The notes beneath the pieces were generated by a model. The model was not told where the DNA came from and ran no database searches. It saw only the letters and a program-made list of their open reading frames with translations. Source: CAVXFB01 sp963760935 (GTDB lineage Bacteria; Planctomycetota; Planctomycetia; Pirellulales; Thermoguttaceae). From it: a stretch of DNA of 64,000 bases. Shown piece by piece: positions 44,208 to 53,610 of the stretch. Both the position numbers and the translations under genes were made by a program. The stretch spans positions 248,001 through 312,000 of the forward strand of contig CAVXFB010000002.1 of NCBI GenBank assembly GCA_963760935.1. Reading direction: 5' to 3'. Each line of letters opens with the position of its first letter. Positions within the stretch are counted from its first letter, which is position 1.

Positions 44208-45388
44208 CTAGCCGCGAATTTCACGGCATACGTAGACGATCCGCCGCACGGCCTCGTCGATCTCGGCTTCTGTGGTCGTCGTGCCGACACTGAAGCGGAG
44301 CGACGACGCGACCAGATCGTTCGGCAGTTCCATCGCCCGAAGCGTCGGCGAAAGCTCGGCCGAGCCACTGGAACATGCTGAGCCGACGGCGCACGCCACG
44401 CCGGCCAGGTCGAGAGCCATCAGCAGGACTTGGCCATCGAGCCCAGGGAAGGCGATATTGCTGGTCTGCGGAAGCCGCAGATCGGAAGCGTTTTCTCCTT
44501 TTCCATTTCCATGTACCACGATGGTCGGCAACGCCGGCGCAACCTCGCCTCGAAACGATCGCGAAGCGACCGCAAATGGCGGGCACGTTGTTCGTGTTCA
44601 CGCTGCCAGAGTTCCAATGCTGTAGCCATGCCGACGGCCAGCGCGGCCGACTCGGTGCCAGGCCGGAGCCCCGATTGCTGATGGCCGCCGAACATCAGAG
44701 GCATGAGTGGAATCTTGTCGCGAACGATCAACGCGCCGATGCCCAGTGGGCCGCCGAACTTGTGCGCGGCCACGCTCAGGGCCGCCACGCCGAGGTCGTG
44801 AAAACTTACCGGCGCCTTGCCGACGACCTGAACCGCGTCGGTATGCAGCGGCACGTCTGCGGCGCTGCAGATTGCCGCCAATTCGGCGACAGGCTGCATC
44901 ACGCCTGTCTCATGATTGCCCAGTTGCACGCTGACCAGCCGGGCATGCGACGAATGCGAGTCCAATAGGGCTTGAAGTTGCTCAATGCGCACAACACCTT
45001 GCCGTGTAAGTCCCAACGTGTCGAGCCGCCAGCCCTGCTCCAAGAGATGTTCGGCCGGTTCGATCACGCTCTGGTGTTCACCGGCCGAGATGATGATTTG
45101 ACCTTGAGCTTGGCCGCCGGCCCGGGCAATGCCCAGAATAGCGAGATTATTGGCCTCCGTGCCGCCGCTTGTAAAAACGAGCCGGTCGCGTCGCGGCGGG
45201 GCCAGACCGACATCGAGAATCTGGGCGACCCGCTCGCGGGCGTCCTCCAACGCTGTCCGAGCGTGCTGCCCCGGCCGGTGTTGACTAGCAGGGTTAGCAT
45301 GAATTTCGGCATAGCATCGCACCATGGCCTCGACCACTTCAGGTCGCGTCGGCGTGGTGGCATTGTGGTCGAGATAGATTGTGTGCAT
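44208..45388 (-). CDS. Cysteine desulfurase (NifS/IscS-like), frameshift near 44545
   Basis: This PLP enzyme releases sulfur from cysteine for Fe-S clusters or tRNA thiolation. The start is MHTIYLDHNATTPTRPEV; other landmarks are TSGGTEANNLAILG, LVSVQLGNHETG, and VAAHKFGGPLGIGAL with the PLP Lys. The frame breaks near 44545, and the rest (IAFPGLDGQVLLMALDLAGVACAVGSACSSGSAELSP) contains the active-site Cys in SACSSG. The HNATTP start and SACSSG motif fit the class I group. An IscU or SufU partner is not adjacent; the IscA-type gene lies at 11618. Confidence 0.9.
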
Positions 45389-45633
45389 CGTGCAATTGTA
45401 TACGAAGCGCAACGGGCGATCAGTGGCGCGTTTCAAAGTCGGCGTGGCGAGCCTCAATCATCCTAACGGCTCTTCAGTGGTCCAACCATATCAGACTTTC
45501 CCGAACCAGCGAAAAAACTTTCCGCACCCCGTCAGCGGTTGTGGCTTGCCATAGTTGTTGGGCGTTCGAGGGCCGTGCTATACTGAGATCCTCGCATACT
45601 TGCCGTTTCCCCACCTCGTTGCCGGAGCCCGCC

Positions 45634-47476
45634 ATGCTAGTTAAACATTGTTGCACCTCGTTGGCGATCTGGTTCGTGCTTGCCGTAACGGCAACGGCCG
45701 CACCTATGACGGCCCTGATCGTTGACGGCCAGAACGGCCACAACTGGCAGCAAACTACACCGATCCTGAAGAAGCTGCTCGAAGAAACGGGCCTGTTTGC
45801 CGTCGACGTGGCCACCTCACCGGGCAAGGGCCATGACATGAGCGGCTTCCAACCCAATTTCGCCGCCTACAAGGTCGTCGTGCTGAACTATCAGGGCGAT
45901 GACTGGCCTCAGGCAACTCAGCAAGCGTTCGTCAATTATGTACGGGGCGGCGGCGGAGTCGTCTGCTATCACTTTGCGGTTGCTTCGTTTCCCAAATGGA
46001 AGGAATTCAACCGCATCATAGGCGTCGGCGGCTGGGGTAATCGCAACGAGACGGCTGGCCCATACCTTTGCTGGCGCGATGGCAAGATCGTTCGCGCCAC
46101 CGACCCGCCCGGCAAGGCCGGTTTTCATGGCTCACAGCAGACGTTTCAGTTAGTGGTTCGCGATCCCGACCACCCCATCACACGCGGGCTGCCGCCTGCG
46201 TTCATGCATTCGGCCGACGAGCTGTACTGCCGTTTGCGAGGGCCCGCCGAGAACGTCACGGTGCTTGCCACCGCCTTCGCTCCCAAGAGCAAAGGGGGCA
46301 CAGACGAGCACGAACCGATGTTGATGGCCATTTCCTATGGCAAGGGACGCGTGTTCAGCACTCTACTAGGTCACGCAGGCGAGCAGTTAAAGAGCGTCGC
46401 CTTCATCGCCACCTTCCAGCGCGGCGCGGAGTGGGCCGCGACGGGCAACGTTACGCAAGAGGTGCCGGCTGATTTTCCCGGCCCGAACAGTGCTGCGCAT
46501 CCGCCAGACGGCCGCAGATGCTCCGCAAAAACCTTGGGTCGTATATGCGGGAGCCGACGGACCCGGCAAGGGAAAGCGCGTAGTGCTGATCTCCGGCGAC
46601 GAGGAGTATCGCTCGGAAGAAGCCCTGCCGCAATTGGCCAAGATCCTTGCCAAGCGGCACGGTTTCACGTGTACCGTGCTGTTCGCCATCGATCCGGCCA
46701 CTGGAGCGATCAACCCGAACGTCCGCAACAACATTCCCGGCTTGGAAGCCCTTGATACGGCTAACCTGATGGTGATTTTCACACGGCGGCGCGATTTGCC
46801 CGATGATCAGATGCGCCACATTGCCCAGTATGTAGCCGCCGGAAAGCCGGTCATCGGCATGCGAACGGCCACGCATGCATTCGATATTCCGGCGGGCAAG
46901 ACGTATTCCCGATTCGGCGACCATATCAAGGACAAGGAATGGGACGGAGGATTCGGCCGGCGAGTGCTCGGCGAACATTGGATCGATCATCACGGCATCC
47001 ACGGCAAACAAAGCACGCGCGGCGTGCTGACGTCAGAGGCAGCGAGCCTCGCCATCGTTCGCGGCTGCGAGAACATCTGGGGACCGACCGACGTGTATGC
47101 CGTCCGGCTTCCGCTGCCGGCTGGCTGTCGGCCGTTGGTGCTGGGCGAAGTGCTCTCCGGCATGAAACCGACCGATCCACCGTTGGCCGGCCCAAAAAAC
47201 AACCCGCCCATGCCGGTCGCCTGGACCAGAACCTATAAGGGCGATGAGGGGCAAACTGGCCGCGTCTTCACCACTACCATGGGCTCCAGCGTCGATTTGC
47301 TGAATGAAGGTCTGCGGCGGCTGTTGGTCAATGCGGCCTATTGGTGTGTGGGCCTGGACGACAAAATTCCCGCTAGGGCCAATGTCGCGTTCATCGGCGA
47401 TTACAAGCCCACGATGTTTGGTCCACACGAACAATGGCCGGAAAGTGTGAAACCGGCCGATCTTGCCACGCCCTAA
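45634..47476 (+). CDS. Secreted protein with two ThuA-like domains, frameshift near 46485
   Basis: A signal peptide (LVKHCCTSLAIWFVLAVTATAAP) precedes a ThuA domain (TALIVDGQNGHNWQQTTP through VVCYHFAVASFPKWKEF, HPITRGLPPAFMHSADELYCRL, LMAISYGKGRVFSTLLGH). The frame ends near 46485, and the second part carries another ThuA-like domain (RVVLISGDEEYRSEEALPQL, VIGMRTATHAFDIP). ThuA is a glutamine-amidotransferase-like fold found in trehalose utilisation and sugar metabolism. Either one protein with two domains split by an indel or two genes without a visible start for the second; the first is favoured. Confidence 0.8.
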
Positions 47477-47539
47477 ACGCGTCGGTGCATTTGGTTGGGC
47501 AGACGTTCCTGTCCGCCTCGCTGAACCACAACTCCGGCG

Positions 47540-48376
47540 TTAGCGCGAGTGCCCATCAAGCCAGGCCAGCAGATCGGCGAGGACCAACTCCCGTTCGGGC
47601 TCACTGAAGATTTCATGATACAGGCCCGCGTAGAGCTTCAACGTTTTGTCGGTTGAACCGGCCCGATCAATGAACGTCCGGCTGCCTTTCGGATCGGTGA
47701 CAAAATCGCCCGTGCCGTGGAGGATCAACAGCGGCAGCGTCAGGCGATGGGCGTCGGTTTGCAGGCGATCGGCTGCGCGGAGGATCTCCGCGCCCGTGCG
47801 CACCGGGAAACGGCCGTGGCACACTAGCGGATCGTTCTTAAAGGCCTCGACCACAGCCGGATCGCGGGAAATGAAGCGGCAGCCAAGCCGCACGAGCCGC
47901 AAGTTGGGCCAAACGAAACTCACAAACGAGGCCAGTCGGCGCAACGTGGGAAACACCGTGGCGGCGACCATCAACGACGGCGCGCTGAGGATCAAGCCGC
48001 GAACGTCTGGCGACCGCGTGACACCGAGCATGGCCACAATGGCCCCGCCCATGCTGTGGCCAAATAGAAAGAGCGGTTTATCCGGCTGGCGTTTGGCGAC
48101 GCGTGCCAATAGCAGTTCGACGTCGTCGAGGTAGTCGTCGAAGCTGTGGATCAGCGCCCGATCACCGGCCGAACGGCCATGGCCGCGAAGGTCCATGGTA
48201 TAGACCGCGTAGCCATGTTGGTTCAGATCGGCCGCCAGCCGCTGGTAGCGGCCACTATGCTCGTGCAGCCCGTGCACAATGACCACGGTCGCGCGCGGTT
48301 CTCCCTCGGGCAGCCACCATTGCTCATAGAGGTGTAGCCCGGTCGGCGTTGTGAAGTGGTCGTCGTGGTGCGACAT
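47540..48376 (-). CDS. Alpha/beta-hydrolase, monoacylglycerol-lipase/lysophospholipase-like
   Basis: The 278-residue product has VVIVHGLHEHSGRYQRLA (oxyanion region), MDLRGHGRSAGDRA, the nucleophile in FGHSMGGAIVA, LHGTGDFVTDP with the acid, and YAGLYHEIFSEPER with the catalytic His. This is the classic MAGL/PldB pattern. There is no signal peptide, so it probably acts in the cytoplasm on lysophospholipids or monoglycerides. The frame is intact. Confidence 0.9.
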   Translation of the reverse strand: MSHHDDHFTTPTGLHLYEQWWLPEGEPRATVVIVHGLHEHSGRYQRLAADLNQHGYAVYTMDLRGHGRSAGDRALIHSFDDYLDDVELLLARVAKRQPDKPLFLFGHSMGGAIVAMLGVTRSPDVRGLILSAPSLMVAATVFPTLRRLASFVSFVWPNLRLVRLGCRFISRDPAVVEAFKNDPLVCHGRFPVRTGAEILRAADRLQTDAHRLTLPLLILHGTGDFVTDPKGSRTFIDRAGSTDKTLKLYAGLYHEIFSEPERELVLADLLAWLDGHSR

Positions 48377-48529
48377 CTTTTGTATCCCGATCGTTGCACC
48401 ACTGTACCCGACGACGCGACCGCGCGATAGAGCGACACTGACCGAGAAAAAGTTGGGCGAGGGCCGGCTACAGCGCTTGTTCGGCCCCCGCCCGGTGCTC
48501 CCTACGAGGGAGTTGTGTCGAGATGCTTT

Positions 48530-48808
48530 TCAGAAGCCGACCCCGATCGACAGGCCGCGGCTTCGATAATAGAAGCCAGACGCCGGGTAGCGATCGTAGC
48601 AGCCGTAGTTGCCATAGTTGTAAAGCGGCGAATAGCTCGGAACGACCAGAGGCGGGTTAATCCACACTGAAGGCCGGACAACCACCACCGATCGATTGTG
48701 CGGATAGTAACTGTAATGGTGACCCGGGCCATGGTGATAGCCATGGGCCTGAGCCCCGCCAACCGCACCACACAACAGGATGGCCAGTGCCATTGCAATG
48801 CGTTTCAT
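48530..48808 (-). CDS. Small secreted His/Tyr-rich protein
   Basis: The 92-residue product has a signal peptide (KRIAMALAILLCGAVGGAQA) followed by a low-complexity mature part rich in His, Tyr, Pro, Asn and Gly (HGYHHGPGHHYSYYPHN, then SYSPLYNYGNYG). Similar tiny secreted proteins are common in planctomycetes. GGAAGC lies near ATG 48808. The His-rich start could bind metal; no enzyme motif is visible. Confidence 0.72.
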   Translation of the reverse strand: MKRIAMALAILLCGAVGGAQAHGYHHGPGHHYSYYPHNRSVVVVRPSVWINPPLVVPSYSPLYNYGNYGCYDRYPASGFYYRSRGLSIGVGF

Positions 48809-49344
48809 AGCTTGCTTCCTTTCACAACGAGGGGGAGAATTGTTTCCGAGATCCGTATAACGCAGATCGCGTGCCATCAAATTGTCTTGTCGACGTAAGT
48901 AATTTGTCGCAAACGCTTTGTAAACATCATGTCGAAGCATAGATCGCGTCGCGATTGCCAAGATTGTAGTCCGATCGATGTCACTTGGCGCATCGATATG
49001 ACAACGCTCGATCACGCTGATCGGACGCTCATCCTGATCGCAGCGAACGATCTCGACGGCGACAAAGAACCGCGGCCAAGCACAGAAAATCTGCGCAGGC
49101 ACGCGCCACCGGTGAGCGCGGCGCTCTGTTAGAATGGACCGCCGCATGAGTTCGGATCGGCCCCGGGCTTACTGCAAATGGGCGACATCGGTCGACTGCA
49201 ATCGTTTCGTATGGCGCCATGTTTCGTCAGTCCGACTGCCGATTGTCGCGAACCTTGGCAGCGCAGCGCGTGTCCGGAACGATGATTCGCTCAACTACCG
49301 TAAGTTGACGAGTGTCCGCACAACATTTCGTGGAGAAATCCGAC
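48809..49344. other. Intergenic region with a half repeat
   Basis: The 536-base gap between divergent genes holds a degraded arm of the palindromic repeat (GCTCATCCTGATCGCAGCGAA, about 49027-49048). No gene or RNA is recognisable otherwise. Confidence 0.45.
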
Positions 49345-50107
49345 ATGGCGCAATGGTACGAAACGCTCTTCGCCAATTTCGGCAAGACGTATGACAAGGA
49401 GTGTTTTACCCAGGGGACGGTCGGCGAGGTGGATTTCGTCGAGCGAGAACTCGGAGCCGATCGATCGAAGCCGATCTTGGACATTGGTTGCGGCACCGGC
49501 CGCCACGCCATCGAGCTTGCCCGGCGGGGCTATCGTGTCACGGGCATTGATCTTTCCGAGGGCCAGCTTCGACTGGCTCGGGAAAAAGCGGTCGAGGCGG
49601 GCGTGGCCGTGGATTTTCTACGTCGCGACGCGACCCAAGCGCACTTCCATGGGCAGTTCGACGCCGCCCTTATGTTCTGCGAAGGGGCGTTTCCGCTTAT
49701 GGAGACCGACGCGAAGAACTATGCGATTCTCGCCAACGCCCGCGAGGCCCTGCGACCCGGCGGCAAATTGCTGCTGACGACGCTCAACGCCCTGTTTCCG
49801 CTGTTTCATTCGGTCAAGGATTTTCTCAATGCAAACAAATCTGGCGCGACCGCCGGCGCGATGGCATTTGACCTATTGACCTTCCGCGAACTGGCGGACT
49901 TCACTTTCACCGACGACGACTGCCAAACGCAAACGATCACGTCTAATCTGCGCTGCTCATGCGCCGCCCGAAATGCGATGGCTCCTGCGAACGGCCGGAT
50001 TCGCCAAGGTGGACATCTTTGGCTGCCGCCTCGGACAGTTCAGCCGCGAGCATGCGTTGACGCACGACGATTTCGAGATGCTCGTCGCAGCGGAAACGGG
50101 CGTCTGA
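49345..50107 (+). CDS. Class I SAM-dependent methyltransferase, frameshift near 49955
   Basis: The product has ILDIGCGTGRHAIELARRGY (motif I), GIDLSEGQLRLAREKA, and ALRPGGKLLLTTLNA. After CQTQTI the frame breaks and the C-terminus (PPEMRWLLRTAGFAKVDIFGCRLGQFSREHALT) lies in another frame, ending at TGA 50105. The tail EMRWLLRTAGF is characteristic of small-molecule methyltransferases of the UbiE/Methyltransf_25 type. The substrate is not known. Confidence 0.88.
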
Positions 50108-50212
50108 AGGCATCCAACAGTGTTTGGAAATCGCCACGTTAAGCGCGGGCTGGAGAAATCTGCAACGCCGCGAGATTGACCGCCGTCGACCCAACGTCTA
50201 ACCTGAAGGACT

Positions 50213-51142
50213 ATGTTGCATCGAACCATCCTGATCGTGGCTATTGTCCTGGTGTTCGCCGCCAGTCTGTTGGCACACCGGGCAGTGAGCGACGCCAGCC
50301 CACGACCACCGTCGCTGGGCGAGCCACGGCGGCTGGTGTCGATGGCACCAAGTATTACCGAAACGCTCTACGCGCTGGGCCTCGGCGACCGCGTAGTGGG
50401 CGTGACCCGCTACTGCGCCTATCCGCCGGAAGTGAAACAGAAGCCGCCCATCGGCGGCTACTACGATCCGAACTTCGAGGCCATCCTGTCCGTCAATCCG
50501 GACTTGATTGTCTTGCTCGAAGAGCACGTACAAACGTTGCCGGGCTTCAAGCGACTGGGGCTCAACACGCTCGTCGTTTCGCATCAGACGGTCGAGGGCA
50601 TTATCGAGTCGTTCCGGACGATCGGTCGAGTGTGCGGCAAGGAGGCGGAAGGCCAACGCATGGCCGACGAGTATGAGGCCCGGTTGAATCGCATTCGCCA
50701 GCGGACGCGGGGACTCTCGCGCCTGCGCGTCTTGATGGCGCTCGATCGGACGTTCGGCCGCGGCCATTTGGCCGACGTCTATGTGGCGGGCGTCGATGGC
50801 TACTTCGATCGGATGATCGAGCTCGCCGGCGGGCAAAATGCCTACCAAGAACGCGGCGTGCGGAATCCCGTTGTCTCGCCCGAGGGCATCCTGTGGCTCA
50901 ACCCGGACGTGATCATCGACGTAGTGCGGAAAGAGACGCTGGACGAATATGGACGGCAAGCAGTGATCGACGACTGGAACGAGCTGCAGCAGATCGAGGC
51001 GGTGAAGAATCATCGCGTGCTAATCTTCGATCAAGACTACGCCTGGGTTCCTGGCCCACGGTTTGTGCAACTAGTGGAGGATCTGGCCCGGGTGATCCAT
51101 CCGGAAGTGGCAGAAGGACAAGATCAGAAAGATAAGCCATAG
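50213..51142 (+). CDS. ABC transporter substrate-binding protein, BtuF-like
   Basis: The 309-residue product has an N-terminal hydrophobic segment (HRTILIVAIVLVFAASLLA) and then the class III binding protein fold: RRLVSMAPSITETLYALGLGDRVVGVTRYCAYP, EAILSVNPDLIVLLE, and WLNPDVIIDVVR. This matches BtuF and related siderophore-binding proteins. It opens a btuF-like, btuD-like, btuC-like set on the plus strand, so a metal-chelate or cobalamin substrate is likely. No cobalamin riboswitch was found upstream. Confidence 0.87.
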   Translation: MLHRTILIVAIVLVFAASLLAHRAVSDASPRPPSLGEPRRLVSMAPSITETLYALGLGDRVVGVTRYCAYPPEVKQKPPIGGYYDPNFEAILSVNPDLIVLLEEHVQTLPGFKRLGLNTLVVSHQTVEGIIESFRTIGRVCGKEAEGQRMADEYEARLNRIRQRTRGLSRLRVLMALDRTFGRGHLADVYVAGVDGYFDRMIELAGGQNAYQERGVRNPVVSPEGILWLNPDVIIDVVRKETLDEYGRQAVIDDWNELQQIEAVKNHRVLIFDQDYAWVPGPRFVQLVEDLARVIHPEVAEGQDQKDKP

Positions 51143-51216
51143 TCGTAGGCTCCGCCGTGCGGACCATTCCGACATTTTTGGACGTACGGTCCGCACGGCG
51201 GACCCTACGACTATGG
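51138..51216. repeat. Long inverted repeat between the binding-protein and ATPase genes, copy 2
   Basis: CCATAGTCGTAGGCTCCGCC and the inverse end GGCGGACCCTACGACTATGG form arms of about 28 bases with a short loop. It is the larger relative of 29871-29939. It begins at the stop codon region of the binding-protein gene and ends 22 bases before the ATPase ATG, so it could change relative expression within the operon. Confidence 0.85.
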
Positions 51217-51238
51217 CCCATTTGGGTTGCCCACGAAT

Positions 51239-52087
51239 ATGTCGATCGATATTGTCCTTGAAACTCGCAACTTCTGCTGTTCGATCGGCGATAAACCGAT
51301 TCTGCGTGATGTCTCCTTCCAGATTCGCCGTGGCCAGTACGTGTCGATCGTGGGATCCAACGGCGCCGGAAAGACCACGCTGCTCAAAGCGCTGGATCGG
51401 ATGACGATCGGTCGCGTTTCCGGTGAGATCGACATCTGCGGCGTTTCCTGGCAACGGTGGAAACAATCGGAACTGGCAAAGCAGGCGGCGCTGGTGTCGC
51501 AGGCCGACAGCGGCGTGCTGCCGTTTGCCGTGGAAGAATTCCTGTTGATGTGCCGCTATCCGTACATGAGCCCTTTCGCCACCGTACGGCCGGACGACCG
51601 TCGGGTTGTGCGCGAAGCCATGTCGCGTGCCGCTATCGCCCCGTTTGCCAAGCGACAGATGGACACGCTTAGCAGCGGCGAGCGGCAGAAGGTATACATC
51701 GCTGCCGCTTTGGTGCAGGGAGCACACATCTGGCTGCTCGATGAACCGACCACGTTTCTCGATTATCACCACCAGCACGAAATCCTCTCGCTCGTGGCCG
51801 CGGCCAACAAGGAGTCTGGCGTCACGGTGGTCGCCGTGACGCATGACCTCAACCACGCGGTGCTGGAAAGCGACCGCGTCTTGGCCCTGCGCCAGGGCGA
51901 ATTGGTGTTCGATGGCTCGCCGCAGGACATCATGGCGCCCGCGGCGCTGGAGCGAATCTACGGCGCCTCGCTGTTGACGGTCGAACATCCCGAGGCCGTG
52001 CTGCCGATGATTGTCCCGCGTATGACGCCCCCCCAGCAACAACGGCGCGGCGAGCACGGCCAGCGGCCAGGGGAGAGGACGCTATGA
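51239..52087 (+). CDS. ABC transporter ATP-binding protein, BtuD/FhuC-like
   Basis: The product has Walker A VGSNGAGKTTLL, the Q-loop ALVSQADSG, the signature LSSGERQKVYIAAALVQ (LSSGE in place of LSGGQ), Walker B IWLLDEPTTFLD and the H-loop VTHDLNHA. It is typical of importers for chelates or cobalamin. ATG 51239 is chosen because the family starts there; an upstream TTG is in frame. Its end overlaps the permease start (ATGA at 52084). Confidence 0.9.
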   Translation: MSIDIVLETRNFCCSIGDKPILRDVSFQIRRGQYVSIVGSNGAGKTTLLKALDRMTIGRVSGEIDICGVSWQRWKQSELAKQAALVSQADSGVLPFAVEEFLLMCRYPYMSPFATVRPDDRRVVREAMSRAAIAPFAKRQMDTLSSGERQKVYIAAALVQGAHIWLLDEPTTFLDYHHQHEILSLVAAANKESGVTVVAVTHDLNHAVLESDRVLALRQGELVFDGSPQDIMAPAALERIYGASLLTVEHPEAVLPMIVPRMTPPQQQRRGEHGQRPGERTL

Positions 52088-53085
52088 GCCGTCGCTCGAT
52101 CATCGGTTGCCTGTTGATCCTCACCGTCGTTGTGCTGTGCGTGGCGCCGTTCTGCGGCCTCGAGCGCATTCCGCTTAGGGCCTTGTGGGGCACCGCGAAC
52201 GACTACTCCAAGGTCGACATCCTCTGGCGGCTGCGGATTCCGCGCGTTGTGTTGGCGTTCCTGGCCGGCGCCGCACTGGCCACGAGCGGCATGGTGTTTC
52301 AGGCCATGTTTCGCAATCCGCTGGCCACGCCGTTCACGCTCGGGGTTTCCAGCGGCGCCTCGCTGGGCGCCGCCATTTCGATCCAGCAAGGGTGGATCGT
52401 CGTCGTCATGGGAATATCGAGCGTCTCATTGTCGGCCTTTCTCGGCGCGGTTGCATCGATCCTGGTGGTCTACCTTCTGACGGCCGGCAGCCGGCAAGGC
52501 TCGTCGACCGCCACCATGCTGCTGGCCGGCGTGGCCGTGAGCTTCTTCTTCTCCAGCGTCATCCTGTTCTTGCAATACATCGCCGACTTCACTCGCACCT
52601 ACCGCATGCTCCGTTGGGTGATGGGCGGGTTGGAAAGCGTCGTCAGCTTTCACGACGTGCTGAACCTCTTGCCGCTGGTCGTCACCGGCTGTCTCATCGT
52701 GTGGTATCTAACGCACGAGTTGAACTTACTCTCGACTGGTGAGGAGTTCGCCTTCAGTCGCGGTGTGAACGTCAACCAGACGAAGCTGCTGCTGTTCTTT
52801 GCTGTGTCGCTAATGGTCGGCGCCGTAGTGGCCGTGTGCGGACCGATCGGTTTCGTAGGGCTAATGGTGCCGCACATCTGCCGGCTGTTGGTCGGGCCCG
52901 ACCATCGGTATCTATTTCCCACAGCGTGGTTGTTCGGCGGTGTTTTTTTGGTGGTGTGCGACACGGCGTCGCGCATGGTGATGGCCCCCACGGAATTGCC
53001 GGTGGGGATACTCACTGCCCTGCTCGGCGGCCCCTTCTTCTTGTGGCTCTTGCTAGCACGTCGTCGCGATTTGGGGACGCTGTAA
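52084..53085 (+). CDS. FecCD/BtuC-family permease
   Basis: The 333-residue integral membrane protein has about ten helices, with RIPRVVLAFLAGAALATSGMVFQAMFRNPLATP and CGPIGFVGLMVPHICRLLVGPDH, the cytoplasmic segment that contacts the ATPase, near the end. These are hallmarks of the BtuC/FhuB/FecCD permeases. Coupled by ATGA to the ATPase gene and ending the set that starts at 50213. Confidence 0.92.
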   Translation: MSRRSIIGCLLILTVVVLCVAPFCGLERIPLRALWGTANDYSKVDILWRLRIPRVVLAFLAGAALATSGMVFQAMFRNPLATPFTLGVSSGASLGAAISIQQGWIVVVMGISSVSLSAFLGAVASILVVYLLTAGSRQGSSTATMLLAGVAVSFFFSSVILFLQYIADFTRTYRMLRWVMGGLESVVSFHDVLNLLPLVVTGCLIVWYLTHELNLLSTGEEFAFSRGVNVNQTKLLLFFAVSLMVGAVVAVCGPIGFVGLMVPHICRLLVGPDHRYLFPTAWLFGGVFLVVCDTASRMVMAPTELPVGILTALLGGPFFLWLLLARRRDLGTL

Positions 53086-53197
53086 CACGCCTCTGCCGAG
53101 TATTGCTCACCAGGCATCCGCGACCTATACTTTTCTTGGTAGTGAACTGGGGGGCGAGGCCAGTTCGACTGGCCCTAACTGCAAGAGGAGAAGACGC

Positions 53198-53500
53198 ATG
53201 AAGACGTTCGTAATTGCTTTGGCGGTCGTTCTGCTGCTGGGCTCGACGGTACAAGCGGGATGGTACGTTGGTCCGGTTCGCGGATATGCCTACTATCCGG
53301 CCGCGCCGGCCTATGCATACGCTGCCCCGGTGGTCGTGCCAGGGCCGCGAGTGGTCTATTCACCGGTTTACGCGCCCGTTTACGCGCCGGCGGTAGTCGC
53401 GGCGCCAGTGGTGGTGGGCCCGCCGGCGGTCGTGGTCCGAAGCAAAGTCTACATTCCCGGTCGTCCCATACGGAATATAGTCCGAGCCGTTGTGCCATAA
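53198..53500 (+). CDS. Small secreted Pro/Tyr/Val-rich protein
   Basis: The 100-residue product has a signal peptide (TFVIALAVVLLLGSTVQAG) followed by PVRGYAYYPAAPAYAYAAPV and a VYAP-type repeat (SPVYAPVYAPAVVA). It ends RPIRNIVRAVVP. Proteins like this are common and poorly characterised in planctomycetes. AAGAGGAGA precedes ATG 53198. No metal or enzyme motif is visible. Confidence 0.75.
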   Translation: MKTFVIALAVVLLLGSTVQAGWYVGPVRGYAYYPAAPAYAYAAPVVVPGPRVVYSPVYAPVYAPAVVAAPVVVGPPAVVVRSKVYIPGRPIRNIVRAVVP

Positions 53501-53538
53501 GCGATGTACGGCGGCGCGTCCTCTTGTGCCTCACGGCA

Positions 53539-53561
53539 CACCGATAGCCGAGCTATCGGTG
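53539..53561. terminator. Perfect hairpin between convergent genes
   Basis: CACCGATAGC-CGA-GCTATCGGTG is a perfect 10-pair stem. It lies 39 bases after the plus-strand gene and 50 before the end of the minus-strand gene at 53611, so it may act as a shared terminator; there is no clean T-run. It may also belong to a dispersed palindrome family. Confidence 0.55.
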
Positions 53562-53610
53562 CTACCCGTTAGCCAAGGTGTTGGCGCCGCGTGCGGAGTT
53601 CAATGGACAT

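Noticed and set aside
43064..44368. 434-residue minus-strand frame over the sigma factor
   Set aside because: The opposite strand carries sigma regions 2 and 4; the minus frame has no recognisable motif.
50108..50212. Cobalamin riboswitch before the BtuFDC-like operon
   Set aside because: The gap is about 105 bases and lacks the conserved B12-box-type sequence; too short for the full aptamer.
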